DNA of 64,000 nucleotides from Komagataeibacter nataicola (GCF_003207795.1 NZ_NIRT01000017.1:1-64000), one strand, 5' to 3'. Counted from the first letter of the stretch, positions 8,798-19,555 are shown. Notes: generated from the sequence alone by a model not told the origin. Numbers and translations: made by a program.

Positions 8798-8835
8798 GAC
8801 GCCGGGCGTGGGGATTTTTCCCTGCGTCCGGCGTC
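8798..8835 (+). terminator. Strong hairpin between rpsD and prfC
   Basis: gacgccgg (8798-8805) pairs with ccggcgtc (8828-8835), and the stem continues inward through gcgtgggg/tccctgcgt around an attttt loop. This is a long stable hairpin 25 bases after the rpsD stop. It lacks a T run on the 3' side, so partial termination or mRNA 3'-end protection is more likely than full termination. Confidence 0.5.
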
Positions 8836-8890
8836 CGCGTTTCTGGCCCCTGCCCGCTTCCGCCTCCTTTCCGCCAGGCCAGCCGCAGGA

Positions 8891-10453
8891 ATGGACAAGA
8901 CCGTGACCGCCACCGCCGCCGAAACCCCGCTTGCCGCCGAGATTACCCGCCGGCGCACCTTTGCCATCATCTCGCACCCTGATGCGGGCAAGACCACGCT
9001 GACCGAGCGCATCCTGCGCGCGGGCGGCGCGATCCAGATGGCGGGCAACGTACGGGCCAAGGGCGAGCGGCGGCGCACGCGCTCGGACTGGATGGGAATC
9101 GAGCGCGACCGTGGCATTTCGGTCGTGACCTCGGTCATGACGTTTGAATATGGCGGCTGCATCTTCAACCTGCTCGACACGCCAGGCCATGAAGACTTCT
9201 CGGAAGATACCTACCGCACGCTGACGGCAGTCGACGCCGCCGTGATGGTGATCGACGCCGCCAAGGGCATCGAGGCCCGCACGCGCAAGCTGTTCGAAAT
9301 CTGCCGCCTGCGCGATATCCCCATCGTCACCTTCATCAACAAGATGGACCGCGAATCGCAGGACCCGTTTGCCCTGCTCGATGAAATCTCGTCCTCTCTC
9401 GCACTCGATGTCTCGCCCGCCACATGGCCGGTGGGCCGTGCCGCCAAGTTTGTCGGCACCTACGATATCCATAAACGCGAACTGCACGTGACCGAGGAGC
9501 TCGACCAGTCTGATCCGCGCATGGTGCAGCTTGGCGAGGAACTTGAACTCGTTGAAGCCGCCCTCCCGGAATTCGACCTTGAAAGCTTCAATGCAGGCCA
9601 CCTGACCCCGGTCTTCTTCGGGAGTGCGATGAAGGAAATCGGCGTGACCGACCTGCTCGACGCGCTGGCCGCCTTCGGCCCGCCGCCGCGCGACCAGGCC
9701 ACCGAAACACGTAACGTGCGCGCCGATGAACCCGCGCTGACCGCGCTGGTGTTCAAGATCCAGGCCAACATGGACCCCAACCACCGCGACCGCATGGCCT
9801 TTGCCCGCATCTGCTCTGGCAAGCTGCAGCGCGGCATGCGGCTCAAGCATGTGCGCATTGGCAAGCAGTTCGCGCTGCACACCCCGCAATTCTTCTTCGC
9901 CCGTGACCGGCAGCTTGCCGAGGAAGCCTTTGCAGGCGATGTGGTGGGCATTCCCAACCACGGCACGCTACGCATTGGTGATACGCTGACCGAGGGCGAG
10001 GACCTGCGCTTTACTGGCGTGCCCTATTTCGCGCCTGAAATCCTGCGCCGCGTGCGGCTTGATGATGCGATGAAGGCCAAGAAACTGCGCCAGGCCCTGA
10101 CCGAACTGGCCGAGGAAGGCGTGGTCCAGCTTTTCCGCCCGCAGGATGGCGCGCCCCCCATCGTGGGTGTGGTCGGCACGCTGCAGCTCGATGTGCTGCA
10201 ATCCCGCCTCAAGGGCGAATACGGCGTGGCCATCGGCTTCGAGTCGACGCCCTACAACCTCGCCCGCTGGGTCACCGGCCCGCGTGAGCGGCTGGAAGCC
10301 TTCTGCATGGCCAACCGCACGGCCATGGCGGATGATATTGATGGCGACCCGGTCTTCCTCGCCTCATCGGCGTTCATGATGAAGCGCACGGCGGAAGGCA
10401 ACCCGGAGCTGACCTTCCATGACATCAAGCAGATCGGCCAGGAAATCGGCTGA
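8891..10453 (+). CDS. prfC: Peptide chain release factor 3
   Basis: RF3 is the GTPase that recycles RF1 and RF2 from the ribosome after peptide release. The 520-residue product has the translational GTPase motifs: SHPDAGKTT (G1, 28-36), the switch I region ERDRGISV, DTPGHEDFSEDT (G3) and NKMD (G4). EF-G-like domains II and III follow. RF3 differs from EF-G by lacking domains IV and V, which fits the length. ATG 8891 (MDKTV) follows GCAGGA. An in-frame upstream extension to 8714 overlaps rpsD in another frame and has no family similarity. It is followed by cysS in the same direction. Confidence 0.95.
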   Translation: MDKTVTATAAETPLAAEITRRRTFAIISHPDAGKTTLTERILRAGGAIQMAGNVRAKGERRRTRSDWMGIERDRGISVVTSVMTFEYGGCIFNLLDTPGHEDFSEDTYRTLTAVDAAVMVIDAAKGIEARTRKLFEICRLRDIPIVTFINKMDRESQDPFALLDEISSSLALDVSPATWPVGRAAKFVGTYDIHKRELHVTEELDQSDPRMVQLGEELELVEAALPEFDLESFNAGHLTPVFFGSAMKEIGVTDLLDALAAFGPPPRDQATETRNVRADEPALTALVFKIQANMDPNHRDRMAFARICSGKLQRGMRLKHVRIGKQFALHTPQFFFARDRQLAEEAFAGDVVGIPNHGTLRIGDTLTEGEDLRFTGVPYFAPEILRRVRLDDAMKAKKLRQALTELAEEGVVQLFRPQDGAPPIVGVVGTLQLDVLQSRLKGEYGVAIGFESTPYNLARWVTGPRERLEAFCMANRTAMADDIDGDPVFLASSAFMMKRTAEGNPELTFHDIKQIGQEIG

Positions 10454-10518
10454 CCGCTCGGGCGTGGCCCCGATGGGGTCTTGCCTATCCCTGCCTGTCT
10501 ACCCCATCTAGGCACATC

Positions 10519-11879
<1,361 letters not shown>

Positions 11880-11883
<4 letters not shown>

Positions 11884-12662
11884 CCGGCCGTGATGGCGGG
11901 GCGGATATCGGCCCCATAGGCAACAGCCCGGTCGTGATCCTGGTCCGGCCCCAGATGGCCGAGAACATTGGCACCACAGCCCGCGCCATGGCCAATGGCG
12001 GGCTGTTTCACATGCGCCTCGTCGCCCCGCGTGATGGCTGGCCGCTGGAACGCGCATGGCGCAGTGCCTCGGGCGCTGACCGAATTCTTGAATCGGCACA
12101 GGTGTTCGACACGGTGGATGATGCGGTGGCCGACCTGCACCACGTATTTGCCACCTGCCCGCGCCCGCGCCATATCGTCAAGCCCGTGCTGACAGCACGC
12201 GGCGGTGCTGCCGAACTGCGCGAGATGACCGATCGCGGCCTGAAGGTGGGGCTGATGTTCGGCCCCGAACGCGCAGGCCTTGATAATGAGGACATGGCCC
12301 GCGCCGATGCCCTGATCCGCTACCCGCTCAACCCCGCCTTCATGTCGCTCAATCTGGCACAGGCGGTGATGATCATGGCCTATGAGTGGTGGATGGCGAA
12401 GGACGATACCCCGCCGCGCACGCTCATGACCAACGAAACGCATGTGGCCACCCGGGGCGAACTCGACAACTTCATGCGTCACCTGATTGGCGATCTCGAT
12501 GAATGCGGATTCCTGCGCAATGAACAGAAGCGCGCAGGCATGGTGCGCAACCTGCGGCACTTCTTCCTGCGCGGCGAAGTGACGGAGCAGGAACTGCGCA
12601 CGCTGCATGGCGTGGTGACCGAGCTTTCACGCGGGCGCAAGGCGCGGCAGGACAGGAAATAA
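11880..12662 (+). CDS. trmJ: TrmJ-type tRNA 2'-O-methyltransferase (SPOUT)
   Basis: The 260-residue product has the knotted SPOUT methyltransferase domain: PVVILVRPQMAENIGTTARAM at the N-terminus, the SAM-binding FGPERAGLDNEDM, and LNLAQAVMIMAYEWW with the knot. A C-terminal extension of about 80 helical residues is typical of TrmJ, which methylates the ribose of position 32 in tRNA. I place the start at ATG 11880 because it forms the ATGA overlap with the cysS stop and has GGAGGCAGGC upstream. ATG 11868 would put the start inside the ribosome site. A related TrmH-like specificity cannot be excluded. Confidence 0.85.
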
Positions 12663-12663
12663 C

Positions 12664-12743
12664 AAAACTTTCCGGAGATGCCTTTTTTCAAAAAGGGGGC
12701 GTTCTTTGAAGCTTTTTGAAAAAAGCTTCACCAAAAACTTCTT
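12664..12743 (-). repeat. Dispersed double-hairpin palindromic repeat, copy A
   Basis: The copy is in reverse orientation: a degenerate left end (aaaactttccggagatg), a GCC-type hairpin (ccttttttcaaaaagggggc), then gttctttgaagc, the GAAGC-type hairpin and ccaaaaacttctt. It lies between the convergent trmJ and gltX genes, next to a separate terminator. Confidence 0.85.
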
Positions 12744-12747
12744 TCAC

Positions 12748-12780
12748 AAAAAAGGCCCGGTGCATAACCGGGCCTTTTTC
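12748..12780. terminator. Bidirectional terminator between trmJ and gltX
   Basis: aaaaaaggcccggt, gcataa and accgggcctttttc form a 9-bp GC stem flanked by A and T runs, so it can terminate both strands. It ends 4 bases before the gltX stop codon. Confidence 0.85.
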
Positions 12781-12783
12781 GTA

Positions 12784-14121
12784 TCAGCGTGCTGCGATCT
12801 GGAGCCGGTCGGCCACGCGGGCGCGGCCCATGAGTGGCAGCAGGTCGCGCATTTCAGGCCCGCTATCCTCGCCCGTCAGCGCCAGGCGCAGGGGGTGGAA
12901 CAGGGCGCGGCCGCTGCGCTCCGTGCGCTCTTTCACCGTCGTGGTCCATGTTTTCCATGTGGTTTCATCCCACGGCTCCGCAGGCAGCGACTCCAGTGCA
13001 TGCAGCAGGAAGGGGCGGTCCGCCTCATCAATCACTGGCGGCACGATCTCGCCCGCCACCACATCCCACCAGTGACGCAGTTCGCCTGCCATATCCACAT
13101 TGCCCCGCACGGCCAGCCAGAAGGCTTCGGTCGCCCCCTCGGGCAGGCGGGCGCGGATTTCCTCAAACGGCATGGCGTGCATGATGCGGCGGTTCAGCCC
13201 CAGCAACTGCCGCATGTCAAACCGCGCCGCCGCACGCGAGACACGGCCAAGGTCATAGGTTGCAGCCAGTTCATCAAACGAAAGCGGTGCCGGATCATCC
13301 GCGCTGCCCAGGCGGGCAAGGTAGGAGACGATGGCCGAAGGCTCGACCCCATCCTGCCGCAATGCGCGAATCGAAAGCCCGTCGAACCGCTTGGACAGCT
13401 TGCCCCCGCCCTCATCAAGCAGGAGCGGCAGATGCGCGAAGGTGAAGCGGTTGCGTTTCGCCCCCAGCGCCTCGGCAATGTCGATCTGCACGCCGGTATT
13501 GGTCAGGTGGTCCTCGCCACGGATGATGTGGGTAATGCCCAGTTCCATGTCATCCACCACCGAGGCCAGCGTGTACAGCACCGTGCCATCGGCCCGCACC
13601 AGCACGGGGTCGGAAATGGCAGGCAGCTTGACCCGGCACGCCCCCATGACAAGGTCGTTCCATTCCACCGTGCGATGATCGGATAGTCTGAAGCGCCAGT
13701 ATGGCACCTTGCCATTGGCCTCGGCCTGCGCGCGCTGCGCGGGGGTCATGCGCAGCATGGCGCGGTCATAGACCGGCGGCTTGCGCATGCGGATGCGGGC
13801 CTCGCGCTTTGAAGCCAGCTCCTGCTCGCTCTCGAAACACGGATAAAGCCGCCCGCTGGCCTTGAGAGCCTCGATGGCCAGCGCGTAGCGCTCCAGCCGG
13901 TCGGACTGGCGCACGAATTCATCCCAGCCAATGCCCAGCCAGCGCAGGTCATCGCACAGGGCCTGAACGTATTCCTCCTTCGAGCGGGTGCGATCGGTAT
14001 CGTCAATCCGCAGCAGGAAGCGGGCCTTGTGGCGGCGGGCGAACAGGGCATTGGCAATGGCCTGACGCGCATTGCCAACATGAATCAGCCCGGTCGGGCT
14101 AGGCGCAAAACGGAGTTTCAT
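12784..14121 (-). CDS. gltX: Glutamate--tRNA ligase
   Basis: The 445-residue class I synthetase starts MKLRFAPSPTGLIHVGNARQ, with the HIGH-type signature at about 8-18. Further motifs are RIDDTDRTRSKEEY and the ATP loop GGGKLSKRFDGLSI, a KMSKS variant near 240. A C-terminal anticodon-binding helical bundle ends the chain, so it is a full synthetase and not a truncated Glu-Q synthetase. Many Alphaproteobacteria carry two GltX paralogues, one of which can misacylate tRNA-Gln for the GatCAB route; sequence alone does not tell which this is. The gene faces trmJ. Confidence 0.93.
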   Translation of the reverse strand: MKLRFAPSPTGLIHVGNARQAIANALFARRHKARFLLRIDDTDRTRSKEEYVQALCDDLRWLGIGWDEFVRQSDRLERYALAIEALKASGRLYPCFESEQELASKREARIRMRKPPVYDRAMLRMTPAQRAQAEANGKVPYWRFRLSDHRTVEWNDLVMGACRVKLPAISDPVLVRADGTVLYTLASVVDDMELGITHIIRGEDHLTNTGVQIDIAEALGAKRNRFTFAHLPLLLDEGGGKLSKRFDGLSIRALRQDGVEPSAIVSYLARLGSADDPAPLSFDELAATYDLGRVSRAAARFDMRQLLGLNRRIMHAMPFEEIRARLPEGATEAFWLAVRGNVDMAGELRHWWDVVAGEIVPPVIDEADRPFLLHALESLPAEPWDETTWKTWTTTVKERTERSGRALFHPLRLALTGEDSGPEMRDLLPLMGRARVADRLQIAAR

Positions 14122-14189
14122 GCCCCTTATATGCGGCGATTACGCCCCAAACGCCAGAGAACACGGCGGCTCCTGCCTTCTGGAACAGA

Positions 14190-14246
14190 TAAAAGTTTTT
14201 GGGGGTCGCCTTTTTTCAAAAAGGCGGCGTTCCCTGAAGCTTTTAT
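14190..14246 (-). repeat. Dispersed double-hairpin palindromic repeat, copy B (truncated)
   Basis: aaaagtttttgggggtcgcc begins the element in reverse orientation. The GCC-type hairpin (cgccttttttcaaaaaggcg) is intact, but after gttccctgaagc the element jumps to ttttat, so the GAAGC-type hairpin is deleted. The outer ends cagataaaag and cttttatctg still pair. It lies between the small gene ending at 14263 and the gltX start. Confidence 0.8.
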
Positions 14247-14262
14247 CTGCCCTGCTAGGCTT

Positions 14263-14628
14263 TTACGCCTCGTCCTCATCATCGCCCCGGCGCGGATCGA
14301 AGGCGCGCCAGTCGCGTTCCATGGGTGTGGCTGCATGGGCTGCGAAATCATCAAGTTCATTGGCCGAACGCCAGCCCTGCTCGCCCGCTTCAAGCACCTC
14401 CGCGTCCTCGCCAAACGCGAACCAGGCCTTGAGGATGTCGGCTGCCGACAGACCGGCCATGCGGCAGCGCTCGATGCTGTCGCGCACATAGGCGCGTGCA
14501 AAGGCGTTGGCCTGGATCAGGTCGGGAAAGCCGCCCACCTCCTCGACAATATTATCCTCGGCACCGCCTGACAGGTCGATGATGCGTACGCGCCAGCCGC
14601 CCTCGGGGGCAAAGATGTTTTCTGACAA
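14263..14628 (-). CDS. Conserved small protein of unknown function
   Basis: This 121-residue protein begins SENIFAPEGGWRVRIIDLSGG after its initiator and has an acidic C-terminus. It is predicted soluble, with a mixed beta/alpha composition and a helical middle (PDLIQANAFARAYVRDSIERCR). I do not recognise a domain. The start is TTG 14628, with AAAGG about nine bases upstream. The longer ATG frames run back into the preceding phosphoribosyltransferase gene and lack similarity to the rest of the chain. The gene begins 16 bases after that gene ends, so the two are likely co-transcribed, with a possible tie to NAD metabolism by context only. Confidence 0.65.
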   Translation of the reverse strand: MSENIFAPEGGWRVRIIDLSGGAEDNIVEEVGGFPDLIQANAFARAYVRDSIERCRMAGLSAADILKAWFAFGEDAEVLEAGEQGWRSANELDDFAAHAATPMERDWRAFDPRRGDDEDEA

Positions 14629-14644
14629 GATTAGAAGCCTTTCG

Positions 14645-15814
14645 TTATTCCGGGTCGTGTGGCGTGCGGCGCAGCAGGAACTCGCGCCCCGCCTTGACCC
14701 GTGGCACGTTGTCATACGCCACGATATCCGCCGTAGCATACGTCTCGGACCAGCGGTCAGGGATGAACGAACCCGTGCCGATTACATCCACCGGGGCATG
14801 GGCATCGGCCATGCTCAGGCATTTTTCCACGCTGAACCCTGATGAGGCGATGATGCGCACATGCGGGAAGCCCGCCTCGTCCAGCACCTCGCGCATGCGC
14901 CAGATGGCCGCAGCCGAGACCCCGGTGCCCACAAGGTGGCTGAGTTCCTTGTCCGAGCGGTAGCGCCGGATGGTGCCCGGCGTGTGGCGCTCGAGCACGT
15001 CATAGGAGGATTGCGGGTCCAGCCCTTCCAGAAAGCGGCCGCCATGCGTGTCGAGCCGCACGGCCAGCCGCCCCTGCGCCGCAAGTTCGGGGAAGTGCCG
15101 GCACACTTCCAGCGCATCCGTCACCTCGCGGCCAAAATAGTCAACCAGCACCACCAGGTCCATTGAGGGATAGACCTCATGGAACATCTCGGCTGCCCGC
15201 AGGGTCGAACCCGCATAGCCCACCAGCGCGTGCGGCATGGTGCCCAGCCCATGCGTGGTGCCAAAATAATGCGCCGTCGCGTCATTCGCGCCGCCAATGA
15301 AGCCATGCGCCCCTTCCTTCTGGGCGGCATGGCTGCCAACGGAGGCGGCATAGGCCATCTGCTCCTGCATGCCAAAGCCCGCGCAATGGCGGGCCTCCAT
15401 GGCCAGAAAGCGCACATGGGGCAGCGCCATGGCCATCTGGTAGGCATTATGGGCGGCGACACAGGCCGGGCCGAGGCGCTGGAGCACCAGTGTCTCGAGC
15501 GGGGCAAGGGCTGCAAACGAGCCGGTTATGTAGGCCAGCGGCTCGCCCGCCCCCACCCATGTGCCCTCGGGGTAAAGAAGCGTGGTTTCAATGGTGATGC
15601 CGCGCGCGCTGCCGACCGCGCGCAGCCACTCGGTCATGAGCCGGGGGGCGGAAATGACGGGGCGGCGCAGGAAGATGGCGTAAGTGACCTTCCTGTCGCC
15701 AAAATGCTCCACGATGGCGCGCGTGCGGTTGAAATACGCATCCGTGCGGGCTGCGATCATGTCATCCGCCGCGCTGGCCAGCCTGTCACGGCCAGCCGGT
15801 TCACCCTGGGTCAT
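14645..15814 (-). CDS. Nicotinate phosphoribosyltransferase family enzyme
   Basis: The 389-residue product resembles nicotinate phosphoribosyltransferase, which joins nicotinate to PRPP in NAD salvage. Recognisable blocks are YFNRTRAIVEHFG near the N-terminus, the active-site stretch GGANDATAHYFGTTHGLGTMPHALVGY, VDYFGREVTDALEV, RLDTHGGRF and the C-terminal SSGFSVEKC with VDVIGTGSFIP. The initiating ATG has AGGGAGGG upstream. It sits 31 bases after class II DAHP synthase on the same strand and precedes a small unknown gene. I leave pncB unassigned because the family also includes nicotinamide and related enzymes. Confidence 0.85.
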   Translation of the reverse strand: MTQGEPAGRDRLASAADDMIAARTDAYFNRTRAIVEHFGDRKVTYAIFLRRPVISAPRLMTEWLRAVGSARGITIETTLLYPEGTWVGAGEPLAYITGSFAALAPLETLVLQRLGPACVAAHNAYQMAMALPHVRFLAMEARHCAGFGMQEQMAYAASVGSHAAQKEGAHGFIGGANDATAHYFGTTHGLGTMPHALVGYAGSTLRAAEMFHEVYPSMDLVVLVDYFGREVTDALEVCRHFPELAAQGRLAVRLDTHGGRFLEGLDPQSSYDVLERHTPGTIRRYRSDKELSHLVGTGVSAAAIWRMREVLDEAGFPHVRIIASSGFSVEKCLSMADAHAPVDVIGTGSFIPDRWSETYATADIVAYDNVPRVKAGREFLLRRTPHDPE

Positions 15815-15845
15815 TTGCCCTCCCTTCCCGCGTTACGGGGCGGGG

Positions 15846-17249
15846 TCAGCGTGCCCCGCCAGCCATCCGGTGCATCCGCGTCTTCAGTTCCTCGGCCAGA
15901 CGGAATGCCATCTCCAGTGACTGTTCCGCATTCAGGCGCGGATCGCAAAAGGTTTCATAGCGTTCGCCCAGATCATCTTCCGTCAGGCGGTGGGCGCCAC
16001 CGATGCATTCGGTCACGTTCTGGCCCGTCATTTCAAAATGCACGCCGCCGGGGCTGGCGCCCGCAGCCTCGAACACATCAAAGAAACCGTGGATCTCGGA
16101 CAGGATGGCATCGAACGAGCGGGTCTTGACCCCTGTCGAGGTCGAGCTGGTATTGCCGTGCATGGGGTCGCACAGCCATGTAACCGTGCGGCCCGTGGCC
16201 ATCACTTTCTCGAGCAGCGGCGGCAGGTGGTCGCGCACCTTGCCCGCCCCCATGCGCGAGATGAGCGAGATGCGCCCGGCCTCATCGGCGGGGTTGAGGA
16301 TGTCGAGCAGCTGCTCGAGGTCCTCGATGGTGGTGGAGGGACCAACCTTGATGCCGATGGGGTTGCGCACCCCACGCAGGAACTCGACATGCGCGCCATC
16401 GGGCTGGCGGGTGCGATCACCGATCCACACGAAATGGGCCGAACAGTCATACCATTCGCCCGATGTCGAATCGATGCGGGTCAGCGCCTGCTCGTAAGGC
16501 AGGAGCAGGGCCTCGTGCGAGGTGTAGAACTCGGTCTCGTCGATCTGGGGCGTGGTGGTGGCGTTCAGCCCGCACGCCGCCATGAAGTCCAGCGTCTCGC
16601 CAATGCGGCCAGCAAGCTCGCCATAACGCTGCGCCAGCGGCGAGCGCTCGACAAAACCAAGGTTCCAGCGATGCACCTCATGGAGGTTGGCATAACCGCC
16701 GCTGGCGAAGGCGCGCAGCAGGTTCATGGTGCCAACCGACTGGAAGTAGCCAGTTTCCATGCGCTTCGGGTCGGGAATACGCGCGGCCTCGGTGAAGTCG
16801 GAGCCGTTGATGATGTCACCGCGATAGGACGGCAGGGTCACGCCGTCCTTCGTCTCGGTATCCGATGAACGCGGCTTGGCGTACTGGCCTGCCATGCGCC
16901 CGATCTTGATGACCGGCACCTTGGCGCCGAAGGTCAGCACCACCGCCATCTGCAACAGCACGCGAAAGGTGTCGCGCACGATATCGGCGGTGAATTCGCT
17001 GAAGCTCTCGGCACACGCGCCGCCCTGCAGCACGAAGGCCTGCCCCGTGGCGGCCTTGGCCAGATGGGCGCGCAGGCGGCGGGCCTCACCGGCGAAAACC
17101 AGCGGGGGGTAACGGCGCAGGCGGGCCTCGACGCCGCTCAGGGCTGTCTCGTCGGGGTATCGCGGCATCTGCCGCGCGGGAAACGACCGCCAGCTCTCCG
17201 GCGTCCAGGCCTGCCGGGAAGAACTGTTGTGGCTGTGCGTCGCACTCAT
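15846..17249 (-). CDS. aroG: 3-deoxy-7-phosphoheptulonate synthase, class II
   Basis: This 467-residue enzyme condenses phosphoenolpyruvate with erythrose 4-phosphate, the first step of the shikimate pathway. It is the plant-like class II (AroA-II) form: [88 protein letters not shown] and [15 protein letters not shown] all appear in family order. These cover the metal ligands (Cys, His, Glu, Asp) and the PEP-binding Arg and Lys. The first gene of a minus-strand run that continues into the nicotinate phosphoribosyltransferase. Confidence 0.94.
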   Translation of the reverse strand: MSATHSHNSSSRQAWTPESWRSFPARQMPRYPDETALSGVEARLRRYPPLVFAGEARRLRAHLAKAATGQAFVLQGGACAESFSEFTADIVRDTFRVLLQMAVVLTFGAKVPVIKIGRMAGQYAKPRSSDTETKDGVTLPSYRGDIINGSDFTEAARIPDPKRMETGYFQSVGTMNLLRAFASGGYANLHEVHRWNLGFVERSPLAQRYGELAGRIGETLDFMAACGLNATTTPQIDETEFYTSHEALLLPYEQALTRIDSTSGEWYDCSAHFVWIGDRTRQPDGAHVEFLRGVRNPIGIKVGPSTTIEDLEQLLDILNPADEAGRISLISRMGAGKVRDHLPPLLEKVMATGRTVTWLCDPMHGNTSSTSTGVKTRSFDAILSEIHGFFDVFEAAGASPGGVHFEMTGQNVTECIGGAHRLTEDDLGERYETFCDPRLNAEQSLEMAFRLAEELKTRMHRMAGGAR

Positions 17250-17559
17250 GGGTCGGATCCTAATTCCTCTTGATACAAGACAGTCCTTTCCGCCTGCCAG
17301 GCGGAAGGGCCGCCTTTATGTCGAAAAAACCGGCATATGGCAAAGCCTGTTCGCGGCGCTTTGTGATATCGGCGGCCGGGCAGGCATCATGAATGTTGCA
17401 TGGCGGCCACAAGTCAGGCTTCCTGCGGCCCTGCGGGGGTCGTATTGCGCGACGGGACCGCCCATATGTAAAAGAGGTATGGTTGGCCTGCCACGTCACC
17501 GCTTCCCTTAGCAAAAAAGCCTTGGCATGCTGCCCCCTCAGGTAAAAGGATTACGGATC
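17250..17559. promoter_or_regulatory. Divergent promoter region between DAHP synthase and a small secreted protein gene
   Basis: No gene is supported in these 310 bases. On the aroG side the sequence cctttccgcctgccaggcgg (17284-17303) continues into aaggg, giving a stable hairpin of about 9 bp some 40 bases before the aroG start. It could be a leader structure. No Trp or Phe codon-rich leader peptide was evident. The right end contains AAAGGA, the ribosome site of the next gene. Confidence 0.4.
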
Positions 17560-17907
17560 ATGGCCACCTCACGTGGGAAACTCATAACCGCCCTCTCGGC
17601 CGGGCTGTGCCTGTTGAGCGTGACGGCCATGGCCGCCCCGGCCAGCCAGGACGACACCAGCAGCAGTTCCGATCAGGACCGGATGACCGTTCACGGCCAG
17701 CGCGGCCATCTGCCGCCCGGCTATGAGGAAGCACCGTCGATGGAGCTCAACCACGGCCCCGACCCCGACCATCTGGAGCACGTGCATCGTGACTCGGTCA
17801 CGGGCACGGACCTGTCGCGCTTCGGCACGGCCTACCAGAGCAGCGGCATCAACGGTGATGGCCAGCTTGGCGATTCCACCGGCAATGGCTGGGTGGCTCC
17901 GCGCTGA
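17560..17907 (+). CDS. Small secreted protein of unknown function
   Basis: The 115-residue product has a clear signal peptide (MATSRGKLITALSAGLCLLSVTAMA, cleavage near residue 25). The mature part of about 90 residues is hydrophilic, rich in Ser, Asp, His and Gly, and looks disordered (DDTSSSSDQDRMTVHG; GYEEAPSMELNHGPDPDHLEH). No Cys is present in the mature chain. ATG 17560 has AAAGGA nine bases upstream. A strong terminator follows. I do not recognise the family; it is probably a periplasmic or envelope protein restricted to acetic acid bacteria, which is inference. Confidence 0.7.
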   Translation: MATSRGKLITALSAGLCLLSVTAMAAPASQDDTSSSSDQDRMTVHGQRGHLPPGYEEAPSMELNHGPDPDHLEHVHRDSVTGTDLSRFGTAYQSSGINGDGQLGDSTGNGWVAPR

Positions 17908-17929
17908 AGCGCGATGCAGCATCAGACAT

Positions 17930-17973
17930 AAAAAAAAACCGCTGCCGGGTCTGACCCGCAGCGGTTTTTTATT
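17930..17973. terminator. Bidirectional terminator after the small secreted protein gene
   Basis: aaaaaaaaccgctgcgggtc-type arms are seen as aaaaaccgctgccgggtc followed by tgacccgcagcggttttttat. The GC stem is flanked by a run of A and a run of T, about 22 bases after the stop codon. Confidence 0.85.
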
Positions 17974-17995
17974 GGGCAGGGCCTGAATCCGGAGA

Positions 17996-18074
17996 GACGT
18001 TTTGGGTGAAGCTTTTTTTCAAAAAGCTTCAAAAGACCCTGCCTAAAAAAAAGACGTCCCCCCATAAACTTTTA
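17996..18074 (+). repeat. Dispersed double-hairpin palindromic repeat, copy C (degenerate)
   Basis: agacgttttgggtgaagc opens the element and the GAAGC-type hairpin is complete (gaagctttttttc / aaaaagcttc). The second hairpin has decayed (gaccctgcctaaaaaaaagacg), and the end ccataaacttttat remains. It lies between convergent genes and abuts the gor stop. Confidence 0.75.
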
Positions 18075-19472
18075 TTATTCGGAACGCGGCGTGACCCGCG
18101 TGCGGGTACGCATGGTCACGAATTCCTCCGCCGCCGTGGGGTGAATGCCGATTGTGCGGTCCCAGTCGGTCTTCTTCAGCCTTGCCGTCACGGCAACGGC
18201 CAGACCCTGCATGATCTCGGGCGCGTCATCACCCAGCATGTGGGCCCCCACCACAACCTGGCTGGCCTGATCGACCACCAGCTTCATCAACGTGCGCTGC
18301 GCGCGCCCGCTCAGCGTGTTGCGCATGGGGCGGAAGCGGCTGACATACACATCCACATCCCCTTCCTTCGCGGCCTCAGCCTCAGTCAGGCCAACGCTGG
18401 AGAGCGTGGGGGTAAAGAACACCGCCTTGGGCGTGGTGGCATAGCACCACTCGCGCGGGGATGCCTTGCCAAACAGGCGGTCGGCCAGATTATGGCCCTC
18501 GGCAATGGCCACCGGGGTCAGGTTAAGGCGGTTGGTCACGTCGCCTATGGCATAAATGCCGGGCACCGTCGTCTCGCTCTTGTCATCAACGATGATGCGC
18601 CCGTTCTCCTCCATCGCCACGCCAAGCTGCGTCAGCCCCAGCCCGGTCACCTTGGGGTGGCGGCCGGTGGCGAAGAACACGCAGTCGGTCTCGATGCGGG
18701 TGCCATTATCAAGATGGACCACGAAGCTGCCATCAGCCTGTTTTTCAATGGCGGTCGGCGAGGTCGCGACATGCTGGCGGATGCCGCGCAGGTCGATCGC
18801 ATCATGCAGGGCGTGGCGCAGATCGGCATCGAAGCCACGCAGCGGCAGGTTTTGGCGGTAGACCAGGTCCACCGTGGAGCCAAGCCCGCGGAAGATACCG
18901 GCGAACTCCACGCCAATATAACCACCCCCCACCAGGCACACGCGCCTGGGGCGCTCTTCAAGGTGGAAAGCCTGATCGGACGAGATGGCATATTCCACGC
19001 CCGGCAGTTTGGGCAGGGTGGGCGTGGAGCCGACCGCAATGACAATACGCGCGGCAGTCACGCGGCGGGGGGCTTCATGCGGGGCGAGTGGCGAGGGGTC
19101 AATGCGCAGGGTGTGCGCGTCCTCGATGGTGGCATGGCCGGTAAACAGGGCCACGTCGGCCTTTTCCAGCATCGAGACATAGATGCCGTTGAGGCGTGCG
19201 ATCTCGCGGTCCTTGGCGGCGATGAGGGCGGCCCAGTCATTGTGGCCGCGCTTCGTGTTCCAGCCAAAGCCGTGGCTGTCATCCACCCAGTCGCCATAGT
19301 CGCTGGCCTGCACCATCAGCTTCTTGGGCACGCAGCCCAGATTGACGCAGGTGCCGCCCCAGTGGCGGCTTTCAGCCACGGCAACCCGCGCCCCGTGGCT
19401 GGCGGCAATACGCGCGCAGCGCACGCCACCGGAGCCCGCGCCAATGACGAACAGATCAAAATCATAACTCAT
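18075..19472 (-). CDS. gor: Glutathione-disulfide reductase
   Basis: The 465-residue flavoprotein reduces oxidised glutathione with NADPH. It has the FAD motif FVIGAGSGGVRCAR (about 8-21), the redox-active disulfide GGTCVNLGCVPKK (Cys42 and Cys47), the NADP domain GGGYIGVEFAGIFRGLG, the second FAD block YAIGDVTNRLNLTPVAI, and the C-terminal interface HPTAAEEFVTMRT supplying the catalytic His. Start ATG 19472 (MSYDFDLFVIG) matches the family; 28 upstream in-frame codons look like noise. It is the downstream neighbour of fpr, but a terminator separates them. Confidence 0.93.
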   Translation of the reverse strand: MSYDFDLFVIGAGSGGVRCARIAASHGARVAVAESRHWGGTCVNLGCVPKKLMVQASDYGDWVDDSHGFGWNTKRGHNDWAALIAAKDREIARLNGIYVSMLEKADVALFTGHATIEDAHTLRIDPSPLAPHEAPRRVTAARIVIAVGSTPTLPKLPGVEYAISSDQAFHLEERPRRVCLVGGGYIGVEFAGIFRGLGSTVDLVYRQNLPLRGFDADLRHALHDAIDLRGIRQHVATSPTAIEKQADGSFVVHLDNGTRIETDCVFFATGRHPKVTGLGLTQLGVAMEENGRIIVDDKSETTVPGIYAIGDVTNRLNLTPVAIAEGHNLADRLFGKASPREWCYATTPKAVFFTPTLSSVGLTEAEAAKEGDVDVYVSRFRPMRNTLSGRAQRTLMKLVVDQASQVVVGAHMLGDDAPEIMQGLAVAVTARLKKTDWDRTIGIHPTAAEEFVTMRTRTRVTPRSE

Positions 19473-19555
19473 GCCGGTTGTGCATCCTGTCTCGGCCGGA
19501 CGGGACACAGCACGCCGCATTCCGGCAATGACCCGCCATGCGCGTGGCGGGGCCA

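Noticed and set aside
12664-12743. Repeat copy A as part of a small coding frame (frames starting MKKG or MKLFEKSF next to repeats)
   Set aside because: The same short frames recur at repeat copies (for example near 39752, 23327 and 63710) only because the repeat reads MKKGG or FEKSFTKNF; they are not genes.
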